A DNA stretch of 64,000 nt from Epiperipatus broadwayi (Eukaryota; Onychophora; Udeonychophora; Euonychophora; Peripatidae): contig JAQFVV010012400.1 in NCBI GenBank assembly GCA_028023455.1, positions 10,778,248 to 10,842,247 of the forward strand, read 5' to 3'. The position numbers were made by a program, and so were the translations under genes. Of the stretch, positions 11,504 to 24,537 are shown piece by piece (positions within the stretch are counted from its first letter, which is position 1; every line of letters starts with the position of its first letter). The notes under the pieces were generated by a model that made no database searches, had not been told where the DNA came from, and saw nothing but the letters and a program-made list of their open reading frames with translations.

Positions 11504-12819
11504 TAAGCAATATTAAAATCTTAATATTATTAACTCACATTTTTTAGTACAATCAAAATATAATAACTAAACAGACAATTAAAATAATAACATAGATGTT
11601 ATGGATTTTTCACAAAACTTAAGCTTGAAAATAAGTTATGTCCACTATCATGAAGTTCCAGGATCTGCCATTCTACAACTGCATCAAATCATGCAGGGTA
11701 GTATAATAATGATCTATTTTGTTAGATATTGATAATTCTTCTTGTGGCTTGCATTGTCTAGTGCAATGATAGAGGGTCAGACTAAAAGAGGAGGATCTTA
11801 TGATCAATTCTTCTAGCTCTGAAATTTCCAGCACTCATACTTCTTATGAACTTTTGAGAAATAAAATTATTTTCTTATTTTTTTATTACCTTAAACTTTA
11901 TTCATCTGCCTTTCCATCTTTTTTTTACTATATTTATATGTTTATGACATCAAAACTATGAATTTCAAATAAAATAATAAATAATTAATGACAAGAATAT
12001 ATTATATGGTTATTAAAACAAAAAATTTCACTACTCCAGATATTTTTAAGAGCCAGTTAACAACTTGAACAATTTTTCCTTTTAATGTTTATTTAACACA
12101 TGTGGATAAGTGCAGTGATGAATGGTACTTAATAACTAAAAAAAATGAAGCTCAACATATCTTTTTCAAAACTCAAATATCACATGACCCCCTAAACAGC
12201 TGACAATTCAATTAATTTTTTATTTTCTTCCACTTTATTTATTCATCTTTAACTTCATTTTAATAATTTATTTAACCATTGTATTTTTTATTTTCATATT
12301 TATTATTGGATATTATTTCAATCTTAATTTTTACAAATGTTTGCAATAGAGATTATTTTTATTGTCACAATGAATAGATGATTGATTAATACAATTCAAG
12401 GTTAAAATGATAATGGCATTAACATTAAGTCCTAATCCAAACATTTTTATCTAATCCATCAATTTTATTCTTTTTTTTTCAAGTATCATTGTTCATACTT
12501 ATATATAACCTTGTTTATATATCATCTATACTTATTTGTCTTATCATCTAGCAAAGGTAATATTTATTTTCAGGTTTTTGTTTATTACCTTTAAATGATC
12601 ACTATGTTATCTGTACTTTGAATTATTGATTTTAGTTTCATATACTGATGTTTTTTATTTATTTCATATTATCCATCATTCTTTGTATGTTAAAAATCTG
12701 ACTGAAGAAGTTGCAACTTATTATGTTATGCATCTTACAATTTAAAAGCTGCTTCCAATTTTTCTTCCCATTACCATAGTTCTTTTGAAATATATTTTCT
12801 TAAAAGATGAATTAGTTTA
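11504..12819. other. AT-rich non-coding DNA
   Basis: No coding or repeat feature recognised. 12700-12760 has CTGAAGAAG but no following GAAA. Confidence 0.55.
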
Positions 12820-13190
<371 letters not shown>

Positions 13191-15890
13191 TATATGTAAT
13201 TAATATCATCCAGCTTGATTACACTTGCTGTCATCTATTTAAGGAATGTTATTTTGAAAAGTATTGTAGCTGAACTGTAACACATAGAGTAAAATTAAAT
13301 GTCTATCCAATAAAAACATTTTTCATAAATGTGGAGAGGAGTGGCAGTAGTTGAATTAAACTTATACAAAATTAACAGTTGGTTTAATTAATAGGTCTTA
13401 AAAAAAACTTCAAATGAAAGATAACTTAAATGAGTATCATATTTATTGACAATTCTAATCTCTTAAAAATTTTAATGACCTTTTTCTTTTTCTTTGGCAA
13501 TAAGTATCATTACATCTGGATAGGTTTCTCTATATAGGAAAAATCTATATAGTGATCAGCATCTATAACATGGATGCTCTTTGACTATACTAATGTATTT
13601 CTTTTCTCTTAGCACTACTGGTCAATACTTACACTTAAAAATTGCAGGCACTGTCTCTAAACTTTTTAAAAAGTATACTCCTTACCCAGGTAACGACAAA
13701 TATAACCCAGTCAAAATGTTAACACAATATTACTGTTAAGTGCAAATGGATGAATTCAGATATTATATCTGTTGCTTATGAACATTTTTGTTTTAACATA
13801 TGCATCTGGATATTTTTTCTGTGATGTATCTTAGATTTGTTATGCAATTGTCCTTTTAAATTATTTTTTGTTTATTTAATAATATTCCACTATTTAAATA
13901 TTTAATTTTTTAATAGGATGTTTTTAAAATTTTGCTTTAAATATTTTTAATACAACTGTCCTATAGTTTGTTTATTTTTTATCTTTTCTCTGTTTTTATA
14001 CATTGCCTAAACTAAAATTATTTAAATTTTAAATTTATCTTCACCCTTATTTTAGAGGTTTTTTTTTCATTTTATTTGATAACTTTGTAACAATATCTAG
14101 TAAAAAGTTACTTTTTATGTTTCAAAGCAGTTGAGTATTTTAAAACTTGATTTCTATTAATGAGCGTTTTTTTTTTTTTAATTTTTACTGTTTTCTGTTT
14201 TGGTTCCCATTTCCTTTTATGATTTACCGTCATTATGCACACTATTAAATTTGTGTTTATCACAATATTTCTTATATCTGTACATATTATCCAACTATTT
14301 TATTTTATGATTGTTAATTATATTTTATTTACTTTACCTTGTGTATATGGTGAAAAAAAGACATTACTCACTGACTAGTCATTTGCCAGTTGAGAATTTG
14401 TATGCTTTTTTTTCCATTTTATGATTTGCTCTTTCGCTAAAAGTAGATACTAATTCACTGATTATTAATTAGACTGTTATTAAGTTGGCTATGGGGTCAT
14501 TTATTTGGAAAAAATCTCATTATTGCATGGTAATCCTCAACTAACTAAAAGACTTTTTAAATAATGTGTGTCAATTTCAACTACATGCAAGGTAAATATG
14601 CTGAAAATAGCTCATTGTATCTAATACTGTCTTTTTCAAGATTTAATACACTTTCAAAATTATATCCTTTATTTTCTATTTATATCTTTTACTACTTGTT
14701 TTACTCAATTTTCTTGTGATTTTTTCTCTTTTGTTGAATTCTTGTCAATGCAATATACTTTTAGACAGTGATTTTCCAGTTACATTATATGTCAGACTAC
14801 TTACTTTGGCCATTCTTTTTTTTTTCTTTCTCTTTAATTTTCTTATTTATTATTAACATTTTTGCATTAGTGATATTATGCATTTGTTTATAAAATCTTT
14901 AGCTACCATCTTCACTTTCTGAATATTATTTTTTCTATTATAAATCTTTAATTTTCAGTAAATTCATATATAATACTTTATTTTTTGATTTCAAGATGAA
15001 ATTAAATTCTAATACCTAGGATTCTATTTTATATTTTTTATTTGATCCTTCATTTTAAATTACAACCAAGTAATTGTACTCATTTTCCATCTAGTTATTA
15101 TCAATTTAGGAGAAATTTTATAGTACAATGAAGATATATGTAAATCTGTCTCTTAGGCATCAATAAATGAATGGGAATAATATTTACATAGATTGTAAAT
15201 GAAATTGTGATGATAATAATTAAGAAACTTATGTTATTATAGACGATTCTTAATTATGTACATTTGACTTAAATATTTATAGTTTACAAATCCAAAGTGC
15301 AAAAAATAAATAAATAAAAAGTATTGTCCAATTATTGAATTCTTGTATCTATCATGCTATGTGAATATCTCTTGTGATATTTATTTGTTATAAGCTGCTT
15401 TTGTAATCTATATTATGACATATTGACATATTGTAAATATGCATTTGAAGCGAAAATCAACTTATGCATAGAACAGATCACATTCATAAATCATCAATAG
15501 CATATAGTAATAGAAATAACAGTAGATACATTAGAATGTAATAAAGTTTGCAAAAGATAAATCTGTCTTTCAAATATTCCACTATATTTCAAATGCTTTG
15601 CCAACAGTCTTTTTATAGAGGAGGAATGAAAGGTAAGACAATGTCCACAAGTGTCATCTTTTTATCCTTGTTTCATTTTCTAGATATAAATAAAAGTAGA
15701 TATCCATTTATCAATCAATATTGGATGGTTATTTGTGGACTAACTATCCAATAGAAATGATTTGTGTAAAAAAAAAATTAAATTTATTAAAATTTTAAAA
15801 AAAATAGTTATTTTAGATTCAGAATTAATAATTGTAAGACAACAGGCAATTTACATTTCTGTAAGCCACATGGATCTTTAATAAATTATA
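13191..15890. other. AT-rich non-coding DNA
   Basis: About 2.7 kb with T-rich plus strand, many homopolymers and no conserved protein motif. 15548-15754 has an open frame of 68 codons with no recognisable similarity. Confidence 0.55.
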
Positions 15891-16154
15891 AGGACCCCCC
15901 CCATATATATATATATATATAAAATACAAATAAAATGTCCATTAATTAATATGTGTGCATGAATACATGTAAATGAGAGAGAGGGAGAAGAAGACAAAAA
16001 ATCTTAAATTTATCAAAAAGTTTAAAAAAAAATTTAAATTATTTTGGATTCAAAATCATAGAAAGTTAATAATAGGCAGATGTACTGTGTTTACATTTTT
16101 TATAGTTATATTGATAAAAAATGTAATTAGGCAATACTGTAATTAGGTACTTTT

Positions 16155-16640
16155 TAATCTTCATCATCATAACATAGAAATTCATCACCAAAGCTAAATG
16201 AAGAATTATTGAAGCCATCATTTTCTGTGCCATCAAGTGAATTATTAATTCCACATTTATTAAATGACTTTACAACTGTTTCATATTTTACAGCATCTCA
16301 TGAAATTTGGATCCATTTACAAATCTGGAAAATGCTAGTCCTCTTTCTTTTTTTTAATGGTGTCATTTCAATACCTGAAGACTGCATCCAACTGTTTCAT
16401 TTTTCCTTCATCAATCTTTTAAGTGGTTTGTTAATGCAGACATCTAAAGGTTAAAGCTGATTCATTAGGCCACCTGAATTACAGTTAATTGAGTTTACAG
16501 TTGGCTGATTTTATTTTTCACAGCTTCTGTTCTGTGACTTCAAAACTAGCAAGGCACATTTCTTTAACAGTTCCCCAGGATGCCTAGACTATACATTGTC
16601 TACCCACAACTTCAGCCCTTAGGATGAAGGTGCATAAACA
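16155..16640 (-). pseudogene. pogo/Tigger-type transposase C terminus, relic
   Basis: On the minus strand, frames joined across stops give GGLMNQL then PLDVCINKPLKRLMKEK, a tryptophan-containing segment (NSWMQ), and VVKSFNKCGINNSLDGTEND. It ends in an acidic tail (FLCYDDED) and a stop at about 16155. This matches the C-terminal part of DDE transposases of the pogo/Tigger group (Tc1/mariner superfamily): the GGLT..LQPLDV..NKPFK block followed by ..SF..CGI.NALDG and an acidic C terminus. Several stops are present. The N-terminal DNA-binding domain and first catalytic Asp were not found. Confidence 0.8.
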
Positions 16641-16690
16641 CATCTTATATATATATATATATATATATAAAGGTGTGTTTATGCACATTC
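16627..16690. repeat. hairpin around an AT tract
   Basis: GGTGCATAAACACATCTT and its complement AAGGTGTGTTTATGCAC flank a short (AT)n loop. The stem is about 17 bp and would extrude readily. It lies inside the pogo-like relic region. Confidence 0.75.
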
Positions 16691-16735
16691 GTATAAATAT
16701 AATTCATCATATATATATATATAAACCAGACATTT

Positions 16736-16850
16736 TAGACTGAGTGAAATTTCAATTCACAAAGATGCACCCCATATTTTAGGCATAATTTGAAGAAAAA
16801 AAAGGGTGTCTTATACGTTGGTGAATATGGTATTTCTGTTACATCATGAG
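16736..16850. mobile_element. possible pogo-like element end
   Basis: The stretch AAGGGTGTCTTATACGTTGG followed by GAATATGGTA resembles the terminal sequence of many pogo/Tigger-type elements, which share a GTCTTATAC.C..GAATA pattern. It lies about 170 bp beyond the transposase relic, on the expected 5' side. The opposite end was not found. Confidence 0.45.
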
Positions 16851-17549
16851 GCTTTTATTAAACATAATAATCATATTTACGCATAGTTAGAGTGAGAGAA
16901 AAAAGATAGAGAGTGGATAGTTGCAATATGATGGAATTGAGATGAGGCATGTATTGATAAAAACCAAAAAATACCAAAAAATGTTTGTTCACCTTTCAAC
17001 AAGGAGCTAAAAAATGTTTAGAAACCAGTTCCTATCTTGTATAAGATTGATGTGGTGAAAGTTCTTAAACTGATAATATCGGCATGCAGATTAAGCTGTT
17101 GATAGCTCTACCTCACCTGAAGAACAGAATTTGCTCATGAAATTCATGTCTAGTGAAATGGAGTGAATTTAACTTTCATTGCAGGTTGCTGGTTGTGATA
17201 TGATGGAGTTGAAATAATAATGCACTTATAAAAAACCCCAAAAATCGTATGTATATTAATTATTTTTCCGTAATTATTAAACAAAATAGGAAAAATAGTT
17301 TTTAAAAGCACTTATAGCCTTTAACAATCTACATGTAAATAATAAAATCAGATTTTAATATTAAAATCAATGTTATAATAATGTAATTTTATAAGATTTT
17401 CTTTTGAATTTGATCCACTGATACTGATTTTAAACCAATTAAAAATTAATTATTAAACAGCTTTTTTAAAAAATGTTTATTGCCATCGTTAATAGAATTA
17501 ACTATAAATGAAATATTTTTTTGAAAATTGGTTTTCTTATCTCTTTTAG
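16851..17549. other. non-coding, probable intron upstream of the ZP exon
   Basis: AT-rich with no coding signal. It ends in a pyrimidine-rich tract and AG acceptor (TTTTCTTATCTCTTTTAG) just before 17550. Confidence 0.5.
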
Positions 17550-17731
17550 CTTTATCTTCCAGTTGTTCGGATGATGTTGTCATGGTAACGATTATTTTAA
17601 GGAAACCTTTTACTGGGTCTCTTTATACTCGAGATAACCAGGACCTTTGTACGATGTCAGGATCAGGGTCTAAAGAAATTGTTTTTGGAATTCCTAAAGG
17701 AAAATGTGGAACAATAGAAATTAATGATGCG
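17550..17731 (+). CDS. internal exon, ZP-domain protein (ZP-N part)
   Basis: The best host-gene candidate in the window. A polypyrimidine tract and AG end at 17549, and a GTAAGT donor starts at 17732. The 182-bp exon takes the last two bases of a split codon at its start and ends on a complete codon. It encodes about 60 residues running from SSCSDDVVMVTIILRKPFTG through SLYTRDNQDLC to FGIPKGKCGT. The spacing of three Cys, with PF.G.LY between the first and second and GKCGT at the third, matches the ZP-N half of zona pellucida domains. These polymerise extracellularly in egg coats, cuticles and apical matrices. Composition is less AT-biased than its surroundings. Signal peptide, rest of ZP and transmembrane exons were not found. 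The gene's identity within the ZP family is unknown. Confidence 0.8.
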
Positions 17732-17944
17732 GTAAGTTTTATTTATTTATTTACGTCAAAATAATAATAAATTAGTAAAAAATTAATATATATATATATA
17801 TAAGGGTAAAAAAGAAGTATTTTAAATATCAAAGCTCTCTCCAACAACTCCATATAGAGGAATGATGAAGGATAAAGCAGTATTGGCAAAACTTACCAAT
17901 TAATGGGTGATGAGGATTTTAATAGTATTTTAATTCTTGTTTTA
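17732..17944. other. start of probable intron downstream of the ZP exon
   Basis: Begins with GTAAGTTTTATTT. Contains a short TA run at about 17787-17802 and no further coding signal. Confidence 0.5.
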
Positions 17945-18125
17945 CTTTTAATTAAAAATAATTAGATACCTGTTTACCAGACAATATTCATTGATTTTAT
18001 GGATTTGCTATTAGGCCCTACCTAAAAAAAAATTATCCTAACTAATTAAAATAAATTCAACATTATTCATCCTAGATTCGAATTTAGGTTATAGGCATAG
18101 CAGGAAAATGATCTTGCCATGAAAC
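17945..18125 (-). mobile_element. tRNA-related SINE
   Basis: Minus-strand head near 18125-18065 with CTATGCCTATAACCTAAATT followed by TCGAATCTAGG, which is B-box-like. The tail lies near 17980-17945: GGTATCTAATTATTTTTAAT. Order and spacing match the plus-strand copies at 3875-4060 and 59300-59490. An old copy. Confidence 0.6.
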
Positions 18126-18690
18126 AAATAAATCAACATGTAATCACAATAAAGTATTAAATAATTATGTCTTTAACTTCTATAGTGATATGATATCCAC
18201 TTTTACCAGTGATGCCATAGAAAATTCTAACTTAGTGCTGCAAAGTAACACTTTCAATCATGATTTTTATTATAATCAACATATCAACATTTTTATAGGT
18301 AATTCAGTAATCTGATATTTTTAAATGATAGTTAGAAACTTGCTTAACTCCCCTGGCTTAGTATTTTTTCCAAGTTATCCTCTATCTTTGAACTGTAGAC
18401 AAACATACTACTTCATCATAAAAAGAAATTCAAATAATGATATCGTGTTATTTATTTCTATTCTTTTTAACTTCACTAGTTGACTTTTCAACTACAGTTA
18501 CTATGACAAACAATTCCTTATAATGATTAGTATACAGTTAAGCGACTTTAAAATTACTTACATCATTTAATGAAAACAATATTTTTAATACTATATTACT
18601 TACAAATCTATCAAAATCATTATCTTCATTTAATTAGTTTGTTAACAAATGTTAAGCTATCATTAGTGATAATCATGTCTTCTCTCCTAC
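18126..18690. other. AT-rich non-coding DNA
   Basis: No feature recognised. Confidence 0.5.
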
Positions 18691-18716
18691 TGTTTAGATG
18701 TTTACATCATCTTCAG
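18691..18716 (-). other. degenerate hammerhead-like/PLE-tail motif
   Basis: Minus strand: CTGAAGA, one base, GATGT-AA-ACATC stem, then TAAAC in place of GAAAC. The layout matches other PLE-tail-like sites in the window at 11.1, 19.46, 52.03, 54.69 and 60.06 kb. Confidence 0.35.
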
Positions 18717-18974
18717 GCAAAAATCTTAAAATAAATTACTTATCAATAATAATTGAATGTTATAGAGTAGATTATTTAAATTCAATGGCTTTGATAACAT
18801 ACAAATGCCAGAAATCTACTTATAATTTAGGCAATGTATTGGTCTTCTGTTGAAATTAATGAAGTCATTAGTTCCAATTGTTTTAAATTTACACATTTTT
18901 TTGAATTTTAAGAATTGATCTTTTACCCTTCATTGTAAATCTAAACTCTACTAAAACAGATTAAAACCATCAAC

Positions 18975-19102
18975 AGATGCACCTTAAAAATTCTTATGTG
19001 ACAGCCAATCAGATGTAATAATGACTGCACTGCACATGGAACTCTCAATTCAAGAACACAGCTTCTATCAAAGATTTTAGCCTTTCACGTTATTATTAGT
19101 GC
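18975..19102. repeat. dispersed repeat, copy 2
   Basis: Contains GACAGCCAATCAGATGTAAT as at 2061-2165, and TTTTAGCCTTTCACGTTATT, which in copy 1 is found reverse-complemented. The two blocks therefore differ in relative orientation between copies, suggesting an element with inverted ends. Confidence 0.7.
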
Positions 19103-19234
19103 TTAATAAATTTAATACAAAACAGATTGTTCCATATTAATTACTGATATTTACTAAAATTACAAAAAAATCAAGTCAGATGTCATTTGACCTAATTTAA
19201 CAAGCTTGTATTACAAATTTTATATATAGAGCTC

Positions 19235-19375
19235 GCAAATAAGCTTTGCAGATTTTCTACTTAATAATTATCCATTAAATAAAGTGCTGGGCTTGTTTTA
19301 GTATTTTTAATCTAATGCTTGAATATCCTAACACCTCCCTGAGGATGTAAGTAGCTCTATATATAACATGATATT
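19235..19375. repeat. dispersed repeat family B fragment
   Basis: AATCTAATGCTTGAATATCC and CCTCCCTGAGGATG resemble the blocks at 28880-28925 and 29285-29330 (ATCTAGTG.TTGAATATTCTAGCTCCT.ACTGAGG). Non-coding. Confidence 0.6.
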
Positions 19376-19446
19376 TACTAAATATCATAACCTAATTAAA
19401 AGGTTAAACAACAACTCTGAAATATTGTTTGGATAATATAACTTTT

Positions 19447-19480
19447 GTAGCGCTTTCGATTATGTGGTAATCCTCATCAG
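19447..19480 (-). ncRNA. hammerhead-like ribozyme core (PLE tail)
   Basis: Minus strand: CTGATGA, one G, stem GATTA with loop CCACA and TAATC, then GAAAGCGC. CUGAUGA and GAAA are the two invariant core blocks of hammerhead ribozymes, and PLE termini are known to carry them. One extra base between core and stem II, and no clear stem I, argue that this copy may be inactive. Confidence 0.45.
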
Positions 19481-19860
19481 CTTAAACTGAATTTCAAATT
19501 TTTTAAACTTAATGTTATGTATATTTCCATAAGCTGTGTATGGCCATATTTGCAACTTGCCTGTTAATAACATCATGCTTATATTTATCAATCACAATTG
19601 CCTCTTTAATCTTTCTCTTTTTATGATTTCTTTTTCCCATTAATATTTTTATTTCATTACTATTAAATGTAAACCCATAATTACAAGTCTTTTCATGGTC
19701 AAAGAATACTGAAGCTGTATTAAATTGACTATTTGCATTATTTTTAATTCGATTATATAATAATTGATGCTCCTTCAATCTTTTCTCCACAGAACATCTT
19801 GATTCACCTATATATAATTTCTGCCATCCTCATGAAATCTAATAAATCTGATGACTGACT
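19447..19860 (-). pseudogene. Penelope-like element endonuclease remnant
   Basis: Minus strand. At about 19825 the frame reads KLYIGESRCSVEKRLKEHQ, continuing through a helical region to SVFFDHEKTCNYGFTF, KILMGKRNHKKRKIKEAI and ending after ANMAIHSLWKYT at 19515. This is the GIY-YIG endonuclease of PLEs: the YIG motif, an Arg about ten residues on, an H..K/D block, and the late catalytic Glu in REAI/KEAI. Just 3' (19480-19447) is CTGATGAGGATTACC...TAATCGAAAGCGC, a hammerhead-like terminal sequence. Only the 3' end of the element is present; no RT was found. Confidence 0.8.
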
Positions 19861-20239
19861 TATTTTCAAACTTGAATGCACTTTTATGAACTAATCTTAA
19901 GTGTCTAGAATTGAAAGTGTGAATATATAAATCATTCTCATGAATCTTGCTTTTTTTTAAAAAAAAAAATCCCTCTCATTTGACACAGGAAAGTTTGCTT
20001 GTTGTTAAACTAACAGTCTTAAAAAATTCTTTTGTAATTGTTAAACATTTTATGCATTTCAGTTATAGTTAATTCCAAAAAAGAGAAAGAATTGAGCAAA
20101 TTTGCATTTAAAAATTAATTTAAACCATTCCTACTTTTCAGATTGGCCACCACGAAAACACCACATTACATTTTAGAGATGATTGTTCCACTTAACAGGA
20201 AAATATAAGCTCTCTTAGTCTTATGTTTGATCGAAAACT
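19861..20239. other. non-coding, nothing recognised
   Basis: AT-rich, with a poly-A/T stretch near 19955-19970. Confidence 0.5.
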
Positions 20240-20510
20240 GTTTTTAAATTATCCACAGCCATTGCCTACGTTTAAAACGAAAACATGCTATTTCTAATCC
20301 CCTTCTTGAATATATCTAAGCAACTTCTCATTAGTAGCTGGAGACCTGGATAACCGACTACTGGAATGCTGGCTGTATAACTGGTGAACAGATCCTTTTT
20401 TAGATTTTCAGCCCTATTTATATCTAAGATAGTGCTTTTCAAAAAACACACAATTACTACAACGGAATCCTCCCCCTCTGGCAAGTGCCAAGCTAATTAA
20501 CTATGTAGAC
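20240..20510. other. GC-richer block of unknown nature
   Basis: Base composition is clearly less AT-rich than its surroundings. The minus strand is open from 20484 to 20272 (70 codons; includes VVGYPGLQLLMRSCLDIF). No protein family is recognised, and no splice context or second copy in the window was found. It may be part of an unknown repeat or an exon. Confidence 0.35.
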
Positions 20511-21299
20511 CATGACTGTATGTGTTTTTTTTATATGTATCAACCTAATTAATAATATAATTTTAGGCTATAGAGATATTTCTTATTGCATAGCCGCCGG
20601 AGGCGATGTTGTTTAAACGATTACAGAAATGATTAAAGAAATATTAATTTAACATTTGTTTGCAATTTCACGCATGTATCTTTTGTTGAACAAATGATTA
20701 CAGAAATATTAATTTGTTATTTCATTTTTTTATATATGGTATGCAAATAACAAAATTATCAACTTCGTCTTTCTTTCTCTCTCTCTTTTTATAGAATTTC
20801 TTATTTAATTAATTAGTTAACCAACAATTTTTTTTTCATTAGTAAAAAATTTTCGTTATATCGATATTAACGCACACACCCACAAATTGGTAAAATAAAT
20901 CTTAACAAACAGGATATTTTTAGTATTACGATGGCTTAGTTATTTTTACATATATGTAGACTAGGTTACAAGGTTACAATACACATATGTAACACTTTTT
21001 AATGCTACAGTAAAAATATATATTAAAAGTACGATTAATTAGTAATAAAATATTAGTAAAATGGAAAATTCTCAAATTTTTTTTATCTCACTGTGATGGT
21101 TTTATTCATTAAACAACTAGACTTTCTTAAGTAAAAATACAAACATATACAAACTCCTCACACTTCGTAATTGGTACTTGTCTTGTAATTATTAAAAAAA
21201 ATAAAAAAATATATAAATTTTGATATTGATAGTATTTTATTATTATTTAATTCTACTTTGAATATATATATTAAGTGAATTTTCAAATAAATATTAAAA
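20511..21299. other. AT-rich non-coding DNA
   Basis: No features recognised. Confidence 0.55.
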
Positions 21300-22639
21300 T
21301 TTCGTTAATGATAATTTAACAACAATAATAATAACCAACTCACTTTCTAATGCATATCTATCAATTTACTGCAAGATACACATGTTCAATACTCTTGTCA
21401 TAACAAAAACCGAATTCTATGTATCTATTATAAAAATTTCAAAGATATTCATTTCTTCCATCAACTCCATGCACAATAAATCCTTTGTACAATGGTCTAG
21501 GCTTGTGCAACATTCAGGTGTTCTACACACAAAAATCCATTAACTTAATATTGCAGCTCTTACCAACCTGTTTCAAAACCACAGATAAAACTCCTGGCAA
21601 ACATATAACTTGCTTTATTCAGATTCTAACAATGATTATCCCCTCCCCATATTTGGAAGAAATAACTATTGCCTTCACTAGCAATTTAAAAAATGTGCAC
21701 TAGAATCAAAGTTTTTTGACTTTCTAATAAGACTCAGCCTGCATGCACTTCTAATATCTTTTTTTCTATAATATCTTTTTTTTCTATAATATTGTCATCT
21801 GTACTAAAATATTGACCTATTCTGTAGGCTATGCCATGAAGCTGAGGAGAGTCAATAACACCTTCTCAATAACTGTCAAGCATTAAACTCCACACAGCAA
21901 ATTATGTTAAATGCATACAGGCAGCCTGCTACTTTCATTCATTAAATAACTCAGTGCTTCCAAAGATTACAGATTCATGAAGCATGTGCAGTAGCATTTA
22001 TCCTGTTTGCCTTCTGGTGTATCTGTTGCACTTTCTTGTTAGGCAACAACACCAAGATACATCTATTCACATTTAGCAGTAAATTATGTCAGCTAAAAAC
22101 ATGAGGTAGAACATAGTCACCCCTAACATTTTTGCAGTCATCTAGCCATTCATTAGATAGCAGTCCAATCCATAAGATGCGCAACCACAGTAGGCAGTAT
22201 TAACAACCTTTTTGGATATTTCATTGACTTCATAATAAATCTAGCTACATGAAAAACTATGTTCCAGATACTCATTACAATAGTTCAATACCACAGAAGA
22301 ATATCTAACTGGATCAATCAAGCTCATGGCAAGTAAAATTTAATTCAATGGTTATGAACAACTGTTTTTTATAGACATCCAATACTATAGTATACAAAAA
22401 ATATATCATTAACAATCATGCACAATTATTAATGTTCATATAATTATACTGTAATCAGCAATGGTAATCAACTTTATATAATAATAAACAATCATTATAC
22501 TTGAAATGCTTTTGTAACCCTGACAAAACCCTTGTAAAACATTTGTAAAACCTACACAACACTTCTTTTGGTCAATAAAATATATTGTTAAAACACAATA
22601 ATAATAACAATAACACCAACAACAATAATAATCAATTAA

Positions 22640-22830
22640 ACAAGAAAAACTCTACATACAGTAGTGCCACCCTGTGCCAACCAGAACAATCAATAGATGC
22701 CAGAAGACTTGTGTATAAAATCTCTATCTAGTGCCTACTCATCCAATACCCTCAGATTAGTTTCTGGCTTGTGACCTTCGTTAGTGAGGAGCCTTGGATT
22801 TGAGAGCACCTAGATCTTAGGATCTAATGC
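22640..22830 (+). repeat. dispersed repeat family C, single copy
   Basis: Matches the reverse complement of the right half of the hairpin at 33345-33640 over its length. Shared blocks are AGTAG.GCCA/ATCA, TCTACTCATCCAATA, TTAGTGAGGAGCCTT and TCTTAGGATC. Here it is a simple non-palindromic copy. Confidence 0.75.
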
Positions 22831-23976
22831 AATCCTCTAGATATAAGAGATGGTGATCATGTGATATTTAGTGATTTAACAATAATAATACTTTATTCAC
22901 CTTAATCTTGTCACCATATTCATTCTAAAAATTTGCATAATACCAGTTTTTTTAAAGACAAATTTCAAATCATCATAAGGACAGAATTTGATCTAATTAG
23001 ATAACACACTAATTATTAAAAAAAATCCTGTGTGTGTGATAATTTGCAAGAAAAAATATTTGATTTGCCAGCAGAAAACCTTAGTGTTTCTAGGCAACAA
23101 GCAAAAATTTCTGAATTTAAACCTTCACAAAACCACTTAAAATCTCAAATAGTTCAGATAAACTTAACTTATATTGAACAAATTATTAATAATCAATTGT
23201 GTCACACATTTTTATTAAGATAATTTTGAAATTTACAAAAACCTTTTGCTTGAAAAAATGACATTTTTAAATTATTAAAACCAATCCAAATGGCACCATG
23301 TGATCACATGCCCAAATGGTTGGTGCCAAAAACCTATTCTACCATGTTTCCAACTTTAGCTCACAAAAAAACTTATGCCATCATCATCAAGAACAATTTC
23401 CAGCAAATGCAAAGATATTTTATGTCCATTACTGAATACATCAATTTCATGTTTCAAGACAACCAATGCAAACAATATTTAAAATTTAGATTAAAAAAAA
23501 ACATAATATTTTAAATCACCTGAATTCCTGACATGCTGACAATTATATGTCAAAATTTATTATTACCATGCAGGAGATATTTGCATCAATTATACCCCCC
23601 CCCATCCATCATTATATCAGCAACAGAGTCCAGCCACTCATTATATTGCTTCAATCTCATTCTCTGGCACTTCAACTAGCTCAAGTACTTAACACAGATG
23701 AACCCATAGCTCCACATCATATCACAATGAACTCTGGAATAAATACTGCACCACTTGAGAGTGGCATGGTACACATGCCACATCAACCCACCAAATCAAG
23801 CAAATTTACAAGATCACACCAGTAACATAACCTCAAATTAATTTTAATGCACATGAACAATAAGACTTTCCCATGACACTTTTACTGCTTACTAACAAAT
23901 AAGCACAATTGATTTATAGCCATCTACCAATAGAACACTAACTCAATCCACCCTGCCAAAATGTATTAATAAATAT

Positions 23977-24537
23977 CACCATGTGCTTTCATGTATTTAT
24001 CTCATAATACTTTTGAAAGTATTATGTAATCCTAATTTGACATATCTATCTTGTTATGCAAAAATTATTTTTCAAACTACTATAAATCACCTTTTCTTTA
24101 TAACACACAAAATTGTAAACCTTCATTGCATATGTAATCTCATGTATCAAACTGTATCTAAAAACTCATGTTTTCACATAAAAGTTATGTAACATATGAA
24201 CAATAAGACAACCATGAAAACTACAATCCTTTTCACCAAATATACCCAATTTATATACAATCATATATCAATCAAACCCCATTTCCAACCTGCCCCCATA
24301 TATGTTTTCACTCATACTATCATGTGCTTTCATGTATTTTCTCAAGATCCCATTTAAAAATTCTATGTAAACCTAATTTAAAACATTTATCTTGTTATGA
24401 GACAATCATTCTGCATTTAATTGCTTAAAACAAGTTTTCCCTTACCACAAGCAAGATTGTAAGCCCTTATCGCATATGTAATACCATGTATTAACTTGTA
24501 TCTAAGACATCATATTTTTACATTTAACTTATGTGAC
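23977..24537 (+). repeat. tandem duplication, about 340-bp unit
   Basis: CATGTGCTTTCATGTATTT starts both units (near 23977 and 24319). ATCTTGTTATG, GCATATGTAAT and CATGTATTAACTTGTATCTA-like blocks follow at the same spacing. The second unit runs to TTAAGTTTTAATAAAAGTTA and then the AAT tract, like a LINE 3' end with a simple-repeat tail. Confidence 0.7.

Noticed and set aside
12700-12760. CTGAAGAAG as another hammerhead-like site
   Set aside because: No stem II followed by GAAA; the block alone is too short to mean anything.
16066-16454. Plus-strand 81-codon and minus-strand 62-codon frames as host genes
   Set aside because: The region is explained by the minus-strand pogo/Tigger transposase relic in a different frame.
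23547-23825. 92-codon plus frame with His/Pro/Ser-rich sequence
   Set aside because: Lies in the G-poor block where composition alone favours such residues; no family motif or second copy seen.
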